From assembly GCA_963713695.1 (NCBI GenBank), contig CAVQMU010000005.1, positions 310,001 to 374,000 of the forward strand: 64,000 nucleotides of DNA. Reading direction: 5' to 3'. This document shows, piece after piece, positions 10,425 to 18,603 of the stretch. Every line of letters starts with the position of its first letter. Within the stretch, counting starts at the first letter, position 1. Both the position numbers and the translations under genes were made by a program. The notes under the pieces were generated by a model. That model was not told where the DNA came from. It ran no database searches and worked only from the letters and a program-made list of their open reading frames with translations. This DNA comes from Rhodoblastus sp963713695 (lineage in GTDB: Bacteria; Pseudomonadota; Alphaproteobacteria; Rhizobiales; Beijerinckiaceae).

Positions 10425-11393
10425 CTAATTTTGCGCAGCACCGTGCCAAATCGCCAATAGGCCGTCAAGTGCCACAACGTCACGCACGTTTTCGGCCTGG
10501 GCCAGCAGGTCACCGGCCATGGGAAAGCCCAAAGCCGCGGCGGCGTGGCCAGCGAGGCTGAAAATGCCCAGATTGTTCACGGCGCTGGGCTTTTTCCATT
10601 CCCTGACCGGCAGCCCCTTGGCGATTCCGCGTTCGGATTCGAGCCAGGCGATCGCCTCGCGCTCGCCGCCGGCGGCGTCGATCAGCTTCAACGGCAGGGC
10701 CTGCCGACCCGTGAAGACGCGACCGTCGGTCACCGCGGCGAGTTGCGAATCGCTCATCTGCCGCCGCTCCTTCACCAGCCCCTTGAACCAGCCGTAGGAA
10801 TCGACGACCAGGGCATCGATCGCCGCGCGCGCCGCATCGCTGGTCGGCTCGAAACCATTCGGGGCCGCCTTCAGCGGCGAAGACTTGATCGTCTCGACCT
10901 TCACGCCGATCGTATCGAGCAGCTTGGCGACGTTGGGGAACTCGAACAGCACGCCGATCGAGCCGACCAGGGAATTGCTGTCGGCGAAGATGCGGTCGGT
11001 TCCCAACGCAACAATATAGCCGCCCGACGCCGCCATCGTGTCGACCACGGCGACAACCGGCTTTTTCGCGGCGACGAGCCGCAATTCGTCATAGATATGT
11101 TCGGAACCGGTCACCGTGCCGCCAGGGCTCGAAATCTTGACGATCAGCGCCGCCGCCTTGGACTCGCCGACATCCTTGATCAGCTTGAGCGTTTCCTGGT
11201 CGCCCGTGATGACGCCGGAAATTTCGATGCGGGCGACATGCGGGGCGAGGTGAAGCGCGCCGCCGCCGAACCGTCCGGCCAGCGCGAGGATCGCCACGAC
11301 GCCCACGACCAGCGCCGCAACGCGCCAGAAAGTCAGCTTGCGGCGCAATTGCCTCCGGTCGAGGATCGTTTCAACGGGTGTCGTCTGGGTCAT
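10425..11393 (-). CDS. sppA: Signal peptide peptidase SppA (S49 family, short form)
   Basis: Membrane-bound serine protease that degrades cleaved signal peptides. The 322-residue protein has one N-terminal membrane segment (about residues 22-41). The expected Ser/Lys dyad is visible as S123 in MAASGGYIVAL and K175 in IKSSPLKAAP. Length fits the ~36 kDa form with a single protease domain rather than the 67 kDa tandem form of E. coli. It precedes ihfB on the same strand, as in other Hyphomicrobiales. Confidence 0.93.
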   Translation of the reverse strand: MTQTTPVETILDRRQLRRKLTFWRVAALVVGVVAILALAGRFGGGALHLAPHVARIEISGVITGDQETLKLIKDVGESKAAALIVKISSPGGTVTGSEHIYDELRLVAAKKPVVAVVDTMAASGGYIVALGTDRIFADSNSLVGSIGVLFEFPNVAKLLDTIGVKVETIKSSPLKAAPNGFEPTSDAARAAIDALVVDSYGWFKGLVKERRQMSDSQLAAVTDGRVFTGRQALPLKLIDAAGGEREAIAWLESERGIAKGLPVREWKKPSAVNNLGIFSLAGHAAAALGFPMAGDLLAQAENVRDVVALDGLLAIWHGAAQN

Positions 11394-11442
11394 TCCGGGA
11401 ACTCCGATTTGCAGCGGAATCTAAGCGTTCCCGGCTCAAATC

Positions 11443-12765
11443 TCAATGCGGGCGCGCAATTCTTTTGCGCGCCGGCGTCGTGGCGCCGACCTTCTCCGCC
11501 CGCCGCCGGCGATCGGCCGCCAGTAGCGCGAGCCCTGCGGCCACCGACTGGAACGGATTGTCGGAATGCAGTTTTTGCGCGCCGAACCGCCGCTCGAAGA
11601 TTTTCCGCAGGGCGGGAATATGCGACGTGCCGCCGGTCAGGAAAACCGCATCGATGGCGTCTGGACCGCACTTCGCCTGCGCCAGCGTCGCCTCGAGCGC
11701 CGCCTCGATCCTCGCCAGATCCGGCGCGATCCAGCTTTCGAAATCCGTTCGCTTCACATTGGCGTCGATCGCGACGCCGCCGCGGCAAAAGCGCAAGGGC
11801 GCCGCATCCGCAGTCGACAGCGCCGCCTTGACCGCGCCAACGGTCTGGTAGAGCTCGAACCCGAGATCCATCTCGATCAATTCCGCCAAGGCCGCGAGTT
11901 CGTCGCCCCTGTCGCTGCATTCGGCAAAATGACGCAATTCGTTCAGCGTCTTTGACGATTTGAGCCAGGAAATCTGGTGCCATTGCGCAAAGGTGGCGTG
12001 GAAATAGGCGGGCAGCGGCAGGATTTTTTCGAGCGAGCGATAATCGGCGCCCTTGCCGAGGCGCGGCGAGATCACATGGTCGATCAGCCGGTAATCGAAC
12101 GTGTCGCCGGCGACGCCGCAACCGCCATGCGCGAGCGCCTCGGCCTCCAGCCCTTCCGGGCCATGGTGAAAGCGAAGCAGCGCGAAATCGCTGGTGCCGC
12201 CGCCAAAATCGGCGACGAGGACGGTTTCGTCGCGCTTGAGATTGCGGGCGTGCCAATAGGCGGCGCCCAAGGGTTCAAAGGCGAAATCGGCCTGCGCCAG
12301 CCCCGCGGATTGGTAAGCCTGGGCAAGCCGCGCCGTAGCCAGGTCCTCGTCGGGCCGCTCGCCCGCGAAAATGACCGGCCGGCCCGCGCAGAGCCATGCG
12401 TTTCCAACCATCGCCGTTCCGCCCTGGCCTTCGAACAGGTGGCGCAGGAAGATGGCGACCATCTCTTCGATCGTGACTTTCTGGCCGAACAGCCGCGCTT
12501 CGGAAAAAACGCGGCTGGCGAGGTGGGTCTTGAACGACTGGATGAAGCGTTCGCCGGATTCGGCTTCGAGCGCGCGGGCAAGCGCTTCGGGACCGGCGAC
12601 ATGGCCGAGGCCGCGCCCTTGCCTCCAGAACATCAGCGCCGTTCGAAACGTATCGGTCGGCCCCATGGCGCTCGGCCAGGAGACGCTGCGGACTTCGCCT
12701 TTTTCGTTTGCGAAGGCGATGACGCTGTTGGTGGTGCCGAAATCGACGCCGACGGCATAGGTCAT
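11443..12765 (-). CDS. Hsp70-like ATPase (YegD-type)
   Basis: A 440-residue actin-fold ATPase of the Hsp70 superfamily. The phosphate-1 loop GVDFGTTNSVIA lies at the N-terminus, phosphate-2 VADFGGGTSDFAL in the middle and the adenosine motif LTGGTSHIPAL near residue 390. The DnaK-type substrate-binding domain is missing, which is the YegD architecture; its client is unknown. The ATG at 12765 (MTYAVGVDFG) is preferred over one five codons earlier because family members begin at this point. It lies between rpsA and sppA, two genes often close neighbours in this order, so it may be a local insertion. Confidence 0.85.
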   Translation of the reverse strand: MTYAVGVDFGTTNSVIAFANEKGEVRSVSWPSAMGPTDTFRTALMFWRQGRGLGHVAGPEALARALEAESGERFIQSFKTHLASRVFSEARLFGQKVTIEEMVAIFLRHLFEGQGGTAMVGNAWLCAGRPVIFAGERPDEDLATARLAQAYQSAGLAQADFAFEPLGAAYWHARNLKRDETVLVADFGGGTSDFALLRFHHGPEGLEAEALAHGGCGVAGDTFDYRLIDHVISPRLGKGADYRSLEKILPLPAYFHATFAQWHQISWLKSSKTLNELRHFAECSDRGDELAALAELIEMDLGFELYQTVGAVKAALSTADAAPLRFCRGGVAIDANVKRTDFESWIAPDLARIEAALEATLAQAKCGPDAIDAVFLTGGTSHIPALRKIFERRFGAQKLHSDNPFQSVAAGLALLAADRRRRAEKVGATTPARKRIARPH

Positions 12766-12786
12766 GATTGATCCCGGCAAAGAAAA

Positions 12787-12813
12787 CCCCGCGCGAAAAT
12801 TTTTCGCACGGGG
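12787..12813 (-). terminator. Intrinsic terminator after rpsA
   Basis: On the minus strand a CCCCGTGCGAAAA / TTTTCGCGCGGGG stem with one mismatch is followed by GTTTTCTTT. It lies 25 bases past the rpsA stop, separating rpsA from the Hsp70-like gene. Confidence 0.75.
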
Positions 12814-12838
12814 CCCATATTTTGCAAAAGCGACGAAA

Positions 12839-14566
12839 TTACTTCGTTTCGCGGGCTTTCAGGGCGGCGCCGAGGATGTCGCCGAGCGAGGCGCCGGAAT
12901 TGGCGGAGCCGTACTGGGCGATGGCTTCCTTCTCTTCGGCGACTTCCAGCGCCTTGATCGACACCGAGACTTTTCTGGCCTTGCGGTCGAACAGGGTGAT
13001 GCGGGCGTCGACCTTTTCGCCGACGGCGAAACGGTCGGGGCGCTGGTCGGCGCGGTCACGGGCGAGTTCGTTGCGCTTGATGAAGGCCTGCAGATCGGAG
13101 CCGACGATCTTCACTTCGAGGCCGCCATCCTTCACTTCCAGCACTTCGCAAGTGACGATCGAGCCCTTCTTCATTTCGCCTTCTTCGCCAGCCGGCGCTC
13201 CGGCCGAGGCGAAGGGGTCGCCGCCAAGCTGTTTGACGCCGAGCGAGATGCGTTCCTTGTCGACGTCGACGTCGAGAACGCGGGCCTTGACCATGTCGCC
13301 CTTCTTGTAGTCCTCGATCGCCTGTTCGCCGGGGCGGTTCCAGTCGAGGTCGGACAGATGGACCATGCCGTCGACGTCGCCGTCGAGGCCGATGAACAGG
13401 CCGAATTCGGTCTTGTTCTTGACCTCGCCTTCAACGTCCGAACCAACGGGATGCTTCTCGGCGAAGCCTTCCCAGGGGTTCTGCAGGGTCTGCTTGAGGC
13501 CCAGGGAGATGCGGCGCTTGACGGAATCGACTTCCAGCACCTGAACGTCGACTTCCTGCGAGGTCGAGACGATCTTGCCGGGATGGACGTTCTTCTTGGT
13601 CCAGGACATTTCGGAGACGTGAATCAGGCCTTCGATGCCCGGCTCCAGCTCGACGAACGCGCCGTAGTCGGTGATGTTGGTCACGCGGCCGTGGAAGCGG
13701 GCCTCGATCGGATATTTGGCTTCGATGCCCTGCCACGGATCTTCGAGCAACTGCTTCATGCCAAGCGATATGCGGTGCGTCTCGTGATTGATCTTGATGA
13801 TCTTCACCTTCACCGTCTGGCCGATGTTCAGCACTTCCGAGGGATGGTTGACGCGGCGCCAGGCGATGTCGGTGACATGCAGCAGGCCGTCGATGCCGCC
13901 GAGGTCGACGAACGCGCCGTAATCGGTGATGTTCTTGACGACGCCGTCGATGGTCACGCCTTCTTCAAGGTTGGCGACGATTTCATGGCGCTGTTCGGCG
14001 CGGCTCTCTTCGAGCACGGTGCGCCGGGACACGACGATGTTGCCGCGGCGGCGATCCATCTTCAGGATCTGGAAAGGCTGCGGAACGCCGAGCAGCGGGG
14101 TGACGTCGCGGATCGGACGGATGTCGACCTGCGAGCGCGGCAGGAAGGCCACGGCGCCGTCGAGATCGACGGTGAAGCCGCCCTTGACCTGGTTGAAGAT
14201 GACGCCGTCGACCTTCTCGTTGGCTTCGAAAGCCTTTTCGAGCTTGACCCAGCTTTCCTCGCGGCGCGCCTTGTCGCGGGAGATGACGGCTTCGCCGAGC
14301 GCGTTTTCAACGCGTTCGAGATAGACTTCGACTTCGTCGCCGACGACCGGAGCGGGATCGCGGCCATGGCCGGTGAATTCCTTGAGCGCGACGCGTCCCT
14401 CGGTCTTTAGACCGATATCGATGACGGCGACGTCCTTTTCGATGGCGACGACGCGACCCTTGACGACCGAACCTTCGAAAGCCTCATTGTCGCCGTAGGT
14501 TTCGGCAAGCAGAGCGGCGAAATCGTCACGCGACGGGTTGAAACCCGCGTTATTGGCAGAGGACAT
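12839..14566 (-). CDS. rpsA: 30S ribosomal protein S1
   Basis: S1 binds the mRNA leader and helps load structured messages on the small subunit. The 575-residue protein shows six S1 (OB-fold) repeats; the characteristic ITDYGAFVDLGGIDGLLHV and ITDYGAFVELEPGIEGLIHV stretches mark the central repeats. The start at 14566 is supported by an AGGAG seven bases upstream. A terminator hairpin follows the stop and another closes cmk upstream, so rpsA is probably transcribed alone. Order aroA-cmk-rpsA is conserved in proteobacteria. Confidence 0.97.
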   Translation of the reverse strand: MSSANNAGFNPSRDDFAALLAETYGDNEAFEGSVVKGRVVAIEKDVAVIDIGLKTEGRVALKEFTGHGRDPAPVVGDEVEVYLERVENALGEAVISRDKARREESWVKLEKAFEANEKVDGVIFNQVKGGFTVDLDGAVAFLPRSQVDIRPIRDVTPLLGVPQPFQILKMDRRRGNIVVSRRTVLEESRAEQRHEIVANLEEGVTIDGVVKNITDYGAFVDLGGIDGLLHVTDIAWRRVNHPSEVLNIGQTVKVKIIKINHETHRISLGMKQLLEDPWQGIEAKYPIEARFHGRVTNITDYGAFVELEPGIEGLIHVSEMSWTKKNVHPGKIVSTSQEVDVQVLEVDSVKRRISLGLKQTLQNPWEGFAEKHPVGSDVEGEVKNKTEFGLFIGLDGDVDGMVHLSDLDWNRPGEQAIEDYKKGDMVKARVLDVDVDKERISLGVKQLGGDPFASAGAPAGEEGEMKKGSIVTCEVLEVKDGGLEVKIVGSDLQAFIKRNELARDRADQRPDRFAVGEKVDARITLFDRKARKVSVSIKALEVAEEKEAIAQYGSANSGASLGDILGAALKARETK

Positions 14567-14775
14567 ATTTTCTCCTGGATGCCCGTTAGGGCGGCGCCGG
14601 TCTTGGGTTGGCGTTTAGGGGCGCTCCGTTCCGCCAGCGCGCATCTTTTTCGATGCGCCTTGTCCTTGAAGACAGCCGGCGCGGGCCGGCGGGCGGGAGC
14701 AGGTTTTTCGCGAAAGGACGTAAAGCGGCCCTGCGCGAACTGGGCCTTCTAGCAATTTCGCCTGATGTCCACAAG

Positions 14776-14807
14776 AAAAAAGCGCGCGCCGGCTTCAGCC
14801 GCGCGCG
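14776..14807 (-). terminator. Intrinsic terminator at the end of cmk
   Basis: Reading the minus strand, a GC-only stem (GCGCGCGGC, loop TGAA, GCCGGCGCGCGC with one bulge) runs into six T residues. The left arm overlaps the cmk stop codon region. Confidence 0.75.
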
Positions 14808-15418
14808 GCGTCGACGAGCTTGACCGCTGCGGCGAATGCGGCCTCGACGTTGAGGTCGGTCGTGTCGAGAATATGGGCGTCCGGCGCCGGCTTCAACGGC
14901 GCCTCGGCCCTTTCGCTATCACGTTTGTCGCGTTTTGCGATGTCGTCGAGAATCGCGGCGTAATCGATTTTTTCGCCGCGGCCGCGCAATTCCAGCGCGC
15001 GACGCTGGGCCCTCGCCTCGGGGCTGGCGGTCACGAAGATTTTAACGTCCGCCTTCGGCGCGATCACCGTGCCGATGTCGCGCCCGTCGAGAACAGCGCC
15101 GCTCGGACGCGCGGAAAAATTGCGCTGCATGTCGATCAGCGCCGCCCGCACGGCGGGAATGGCGGCGACGACCGAGGCCGCCTCGCCCATTTCGCGCCCG
15201 CGCAGTCGGGCCTCGTCGAAATCGAGCAGGGCCAGGCCGCGGGCGGCGCGCACCGCCGCGTCCACGTCGTCGAGCCGCGATCCCTGGTCGAGAAGGGCGC
15301 GCGCGGCGGCGCGATAGAGCAGGCCGGTGTCGAGATGCGGCAGGCCGTAATGGGCGGCAAGACGCCGCGCCAGCGTGCCCTTGCCGGAGGCGGCGGGACC
15401 GTCGAGCGCGATGATCAT
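14795..15418 (-). CDS. cmk: Cytidylate kinase
   Basis: Phosphorylates CMP and dCMP with ATP. The 207-residue protein begins with the P-loop GPAASGKGTLARRLA and contains DGRDIGTVIAP and the short bacterial CMP-kinase insert. Its ATG shares one base with the aroA stop (TGATG), so translation is probably coupled to aroA. The gene ends in a strong hairpin terminator in front of rpsA. Confidence 0.96.
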   Translation of the reverse strand: MIIALDGPAASGKGTLARRLAAHYGLPHLDTGLLYRAAARALLDQGSRLDDVDAAVRAARGLALLDFDEARLRGREMGEAASVVAAIPAVRAALIDMQRNFSARPSGAVLDGRDIGTVIAPKADVKIFVTASPEARAQRRALELRGRGEKIDYAAILDDIAKRDKRDSERAEAPLKPAPDAHILDTTDLNVEAAFAAAVKLVDAARG

Positions 15419-16759
15419 CAGGAAAATTCCGCGCCAAGCTGCGCCATCAGCGGGCGAAAGGTCGGGAAGGACGTGGCGATCATCGTCTCGTCGTCCACGG
15501 TCACAGGCTTTTGCGATGCGAGGCCCATGACCAGGAAACTCATGGCGAGCCGGTGGTCGAGATGGGTCGCCACGACGCCGCCGCCATAAACCTCGCCGGC
15601 GCCGCCTTCGACGATCAGGTCGTCCTTTTCGATGGAGGCCTTGACGCCGTTGGCGACCAGGCCGGCCGCCGTCGCCGCGAGCCGGTCGGATTCCTTGACC
15701 CGCAATTCCTGCAATCCGTTCATCCGCGTGACGCCGCGCGCAAAGGAGGCGACGACGGCGAGGATGAGATATTCGTCGATCATCGCCGGGGCGCGGGCCG
15801 CGGGTACTTCGACCCCTGTCAGTTCACTGGCTCTGACGCGCAGGTCGGCGACCTCTTCGCCGCCTTCCTCGCGGCGCTCGAGGATATCGATCCGCGCGCC
15901 CATCTCGACAAGCGTCGTGATGAAGCCGATGCGCAGCGGGTTCATCATCACGCCTTCGACGACAATGTCCGAGCCCTTCACCACGAGCGCCGCGGCGATC
16001 AGGAAGGCGGCGGAAGAGGGATCGACGGGGACGACGATCGGCTTCGGCCGCAATTCCGGCCGTCCTTCCAGCGTGATCTTGCGGCCGTACTCGCCGAACG
16101 GCTCGGACGAAAGCTCAGCCCCGAAAAACCGCAGCATCTTTTCCGTATGGTCGCGGCTGGCCTCGCTCTTCGATCACCGTCGTGCGTCCGAGCGCGTTAA
16201 GGCCGGCAAAAAGCACGGCTGACTTGATCTGGGCCGAAGCGACGGGCGTGCGGTATTCGATCGGCGCCGGTTCGGAGGTTCCCTTGAGCAGGATCGGGCA
16301 GCGGCCGCCTTCGGCCTGCTCCAGCACCTCCGCGCCCATCAGAACCAGGGGATCGAGGATGCGGCGCATCGGACGCTTGCGCAGCGAGGCGTCGCCATCG
16401 ATCCGCGCGGTGATCCCGTGGCCGCCGACGACGCCCATCATCAGGCGCGAGCCAGTGCCGGCGTTGCCGAAATCCAGCGCGCCCCGCGGTTCGAGGATCG
16501 AGCCGAGGCCGGGGCCGAAAATGCTCCAGCTTCCCTCGCCAAGGCGCTCGATCTTTGCGCCGAGCGCGGAGCAGGCGCGACCGGTGTTGAGCACGTCCTC
16601 GCCTTCGAGCAGGCCTTCGACCCGCGTTTCGCCTGTCGACAGCAGCCCGAGCAGGAAGGCGCGATGCGAGATGCTCTTGTCGCCGGGCGGTTTCACCCGG
16701 CCCTGCAGGGGGCCGCAGGAGCGCGCGGTCAGGGGCTTGGCTTGGCTCGAATGGGACAT
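15418..16759 (-). pseudogene. aroA: 3-phosphoshikimate 1-carboxyvinyltransferase (EPSP synthase), frameshifted
   Basis: AroA joins shikimate-3-phosphate and phosphoenolpyruvate in chorismate synthesis. The N-terminal half carries KPPGDKSISHRAFLLG and GNAGTGSRLMMG; the C-terminal half (MLRFFGAELS onward, with RVKESDRLAATA) is in another frame. The break is at about 16161-16163, where a GG/CC pair has one base too many: removing it gives EERASRDHTEKMLRFF without a gap. Restored length is near 446 residues. A one-base change in an essential biosynthetic gene points to a consensus error. The stop overlaps the cmk start. Confidence 0.92.
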
Positions 16760-16818
16760 GGCCTGAGAAGCGTTCCGGTAGCGTTAGAGCGTTAAGAAAA
16801 TGCGTGAAAACAAGAAAC

Positions 16819-16858
16819 GAGCGCCTGTTCGGCGAACCGGGGTTCGTCGAACAGGCTC
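16819..16858 (-). terminator. Hairpin terminator after ccmG
   Basis: Minus strand: a long stem (GAGCCTGTTCG pairing with CGAACAGGCGCTC, one small bulge and one mismatch) starts at the ccmG stop codon and is followed by a T-rich stretch GTTTCTTGTTTT. Closes the ccmC-ccmD-ccmG unit. Confidence 0.65.
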
Positions 16859-17460
16859 TAGCGCAGGGTTTTGGCGATTTCCGGCAGGATGACGTCGTTG
16901 AGCGCCTGTTCGGTGATCGGCCCGGTATATTTGAAGGCGATGGTTCCATCGCCGCGCACGACAAACGTCTCGGGCACGCCGGTCAGCCCCCAATCGATGC
17001 CGACTCGGCCCGAGGAATCCAGCCCGATGGCGTCATAGGGATTGCCCCCCGCGGCCAGAAACGTCTTCGCATTGGCCGGATCGTCCTTGTAATCGACGCC
17101 GACGAGGCGGACGCCCATCGCCTTCAGCTCGGCGTTGTCGGCGAGCTTTTTCAAGACCGGATGCTCGATCCGGCAGGGCCCGCACCAGGACGCGAAAAGA
17201 TTGACGATGGTCACGCCGCCCTTGCGAAGATCGGCGTCCGACAAGCCCGGCTTTCCGGAATCGGGCAGGCCCGGCAGGTTGAAGGCGGGCGCCGCATGGC
17301 CGATCAGGGCCGAGGGCAGCACGGCAGGGTCGCCGCCCGAATGCAGGCGCAAAGCGAAAAGCCCGGCAAGCGCCGCAAAGGCGACGAGCGGCAGCGCCGC
17401 CATCCAGCGCCGCCCGCCCGTGGGCGCCAGGTTTTTCGGGGCGTCGTCCGGAACGCTCAT
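16858..17460 (-). CDS. ccmG: Thiol:disulfide interchange protein CcmG/DsbE
   Basis: Periplasmic thioredoxin-like protein, anchored in the inner membrane, that keeps apocytochrome c cysteines reduced for heme attachment. The 200-residue protein has one N-terminal membrane segment (about residues 20-38) and the active site WCGPC with C93 and C96 in NLFASWCGPCRIEHP. A TLPA/DsbE-type GVPETFVV follows. Its ATG overlaps the ccmD stop by four bases, so it belongs to the ccmC-ccmD-ccmG transcription unit. Confidence 0.93.
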   Translation of the reverse strand: MSVPDDAPKNLAPTGGRRWMAALPLVAFAALAGLFALRLHSGGDPAVLPSALIGHAAPAFNLPGLPDSGKPGLSDADLRKGGVTIVNLFASWCGPCRIEHPVLKKLADNAELKAMGVRLVGVDYKDDPANAKTFLAAGGNPYDAIGLDSSGRVGIDWGLTGVPETFVVRGDGTIAFKYTGPITEQALNDVILPEIAKTLR

Positions 17461-17597
17461 CGGTCCTCCTGGTCGCCGAACCGCGCCAGCTTGTTTTTCA
17501 GGTCGCGGTAGTCGAGCGCGATTTTCGTGACGACGAAGCCGACGAGCACCGCGGCGAAGCCGTAGGCGGAGATGATATAGAAGGAATAGTCCTTCAT
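17457..17597 (-). CDS. ccmD: Heme exporter protein D
   Basis: A 46-residue membrane peptide (MKDYSFYIISAYGFAAVLVG ... DRDE-like charged tail) that stabilises the CcmABC-CcmE complex and aids release of heme-loaded CcmE. One hydrophobic span is followed by the basic YRDLKNKLARFG tail typical of CcmD. It overlaps ccmC by four bases at the start and ccmG by four bases at the end (ATGA both times), which strongly supports it as a real gene despite its size. Confidence 0.92.
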   Translation of the reverse strand: MKDYSFYIISAYGFAAVLVGFVVTKIALDYRDLKNKLARFGDQEDR

Positions 17598-18346
17598 TGC
17601 GCCGCCTCCGCTGAAAATTCGGGATCTTCGGCGCTGGCTGCGAGAATGCTCAGCCGGCGCAGGCGGCGGCGCAGGATTTCATTGCGCACCGCCATCAGAT
17701 GCAGCGTGAAGAACAGAAGCGAAAAGCCCAGCGCCATGATGAGGAGGGGCCAGAGCATGGACGGCGATATGGCGGGACCGCCAAGGCGGAAGACCGAGGC
17801 CGACTGGTGCAGGGTGTTCCACCAGTCGACCGAAAACTTGATGATGGGAATGTTGACCACGCCGACAAGCGTCAGAATGGCGGCGGCGCGCGCCGCCTGC
17901 GCCGGCTCCTCGATCGTCTGCCAAAGGCCGATCAGGCCGAGATAGATGAGCAAAAGCACGAGTTCGGAGGTGAGCCGCGCGTCCCAGACCCACCAGGTCC
18001 CCCACATCGGCTTGCCCCACAGCGACCCCGTGACAAGGCAGAGCAGCGTGAAAGTCGCGCCAAGCGGCGCGGCGGCTTTTTGGGCGGCGTCGGCCAGCGG
18101 ATGCCGCCAGACCAGCGTGCCAAGCGCGGCCGAGGTCATGACCATGTAGCACATCATGCCAAGCCAGGCCGAGGGCACGTGCAAGTACATGATCTTGACC
18201 GAGGCGCCCTGCTGGTAATCGTCGGGCGCGACGAAGAAGGTCAGATAAAGGCCGATGGCGAGGGCGAGCGCCGCCCCGCCGGCGAGCCAGGGGATCAGCC
18301 GGGCAGCCAGCGATAGGAAATTAGTCGGATTGGCGTATTTGAGCAT
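17594..18346 (-). CDS. ccmC: Heme exporter permease CcmC
   Basis: Inner-membrane protein that delivers heme to the chaperone CcmE during cytochrome c maturation. The 250-residue protein has six predicted membrane helices, the tryptophan-rich heme-handling motif MWGTWWVWDARLTSE and the periplasmic histidine of MYLHVPSAWLG. It is the first gene of the surviving ccmC-D-G unit. ccmA and ccmB, expected directly upstream, are found 6.7 kb away in the same orientation. Confidence 0.95.
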   Translation of the reverse strand: MLKYANPTNFLSLAARLIPWLAGGAALALAIGLYLTFFVAPDDYQQGASVKIMYLHVPSAWLGMMCYMVMTSAALGTLVWRHPLADAAQKAAAPLGATFTLLCLVTGSLWGKPMWGTWWVWDARLTSELVLLLIYLGLIGLWQTIEEPAQAARAAAILTLVGVVNIPIIKFSVDWWNTLHQSASVFRLGGPAISPSMLWPLLIMALGFSLLFFTLHLMAVRNEILRRRLRRLSILAASAEDPEFSAEAAQ

Positions 18347-18603
18347 AGAGCTTCAGCCTTTCGTCGCCTGATTAGGCGCGCTCGCCGCCAAATGCAATTG
18401 ATTGCCGGCGAAAAGCGCGAGGGCGAGCCCGGCCGTGCCGGATTTGTCCTTTGCGCGGCTTGGGCAAATGGCGTTTCCCTGGCCAACCATCTTAGCAAGA
18501 ACGTTAATTGACGCGAAGGGTGCAGCTGTCGTTTATGCGTCCTGAGTTTTTTCGAGTTCGAGCCGCCGGCCTCGTCACCCATCCGCAGAGAAAGAGCCAG
18601 TCC

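Noticed and set aside
12764..14410. Plus-strand frame of about 550 codons opposite rpsA
   Set aside because: Antisense shadow of the six S1 repeats; no recognisable protein features.
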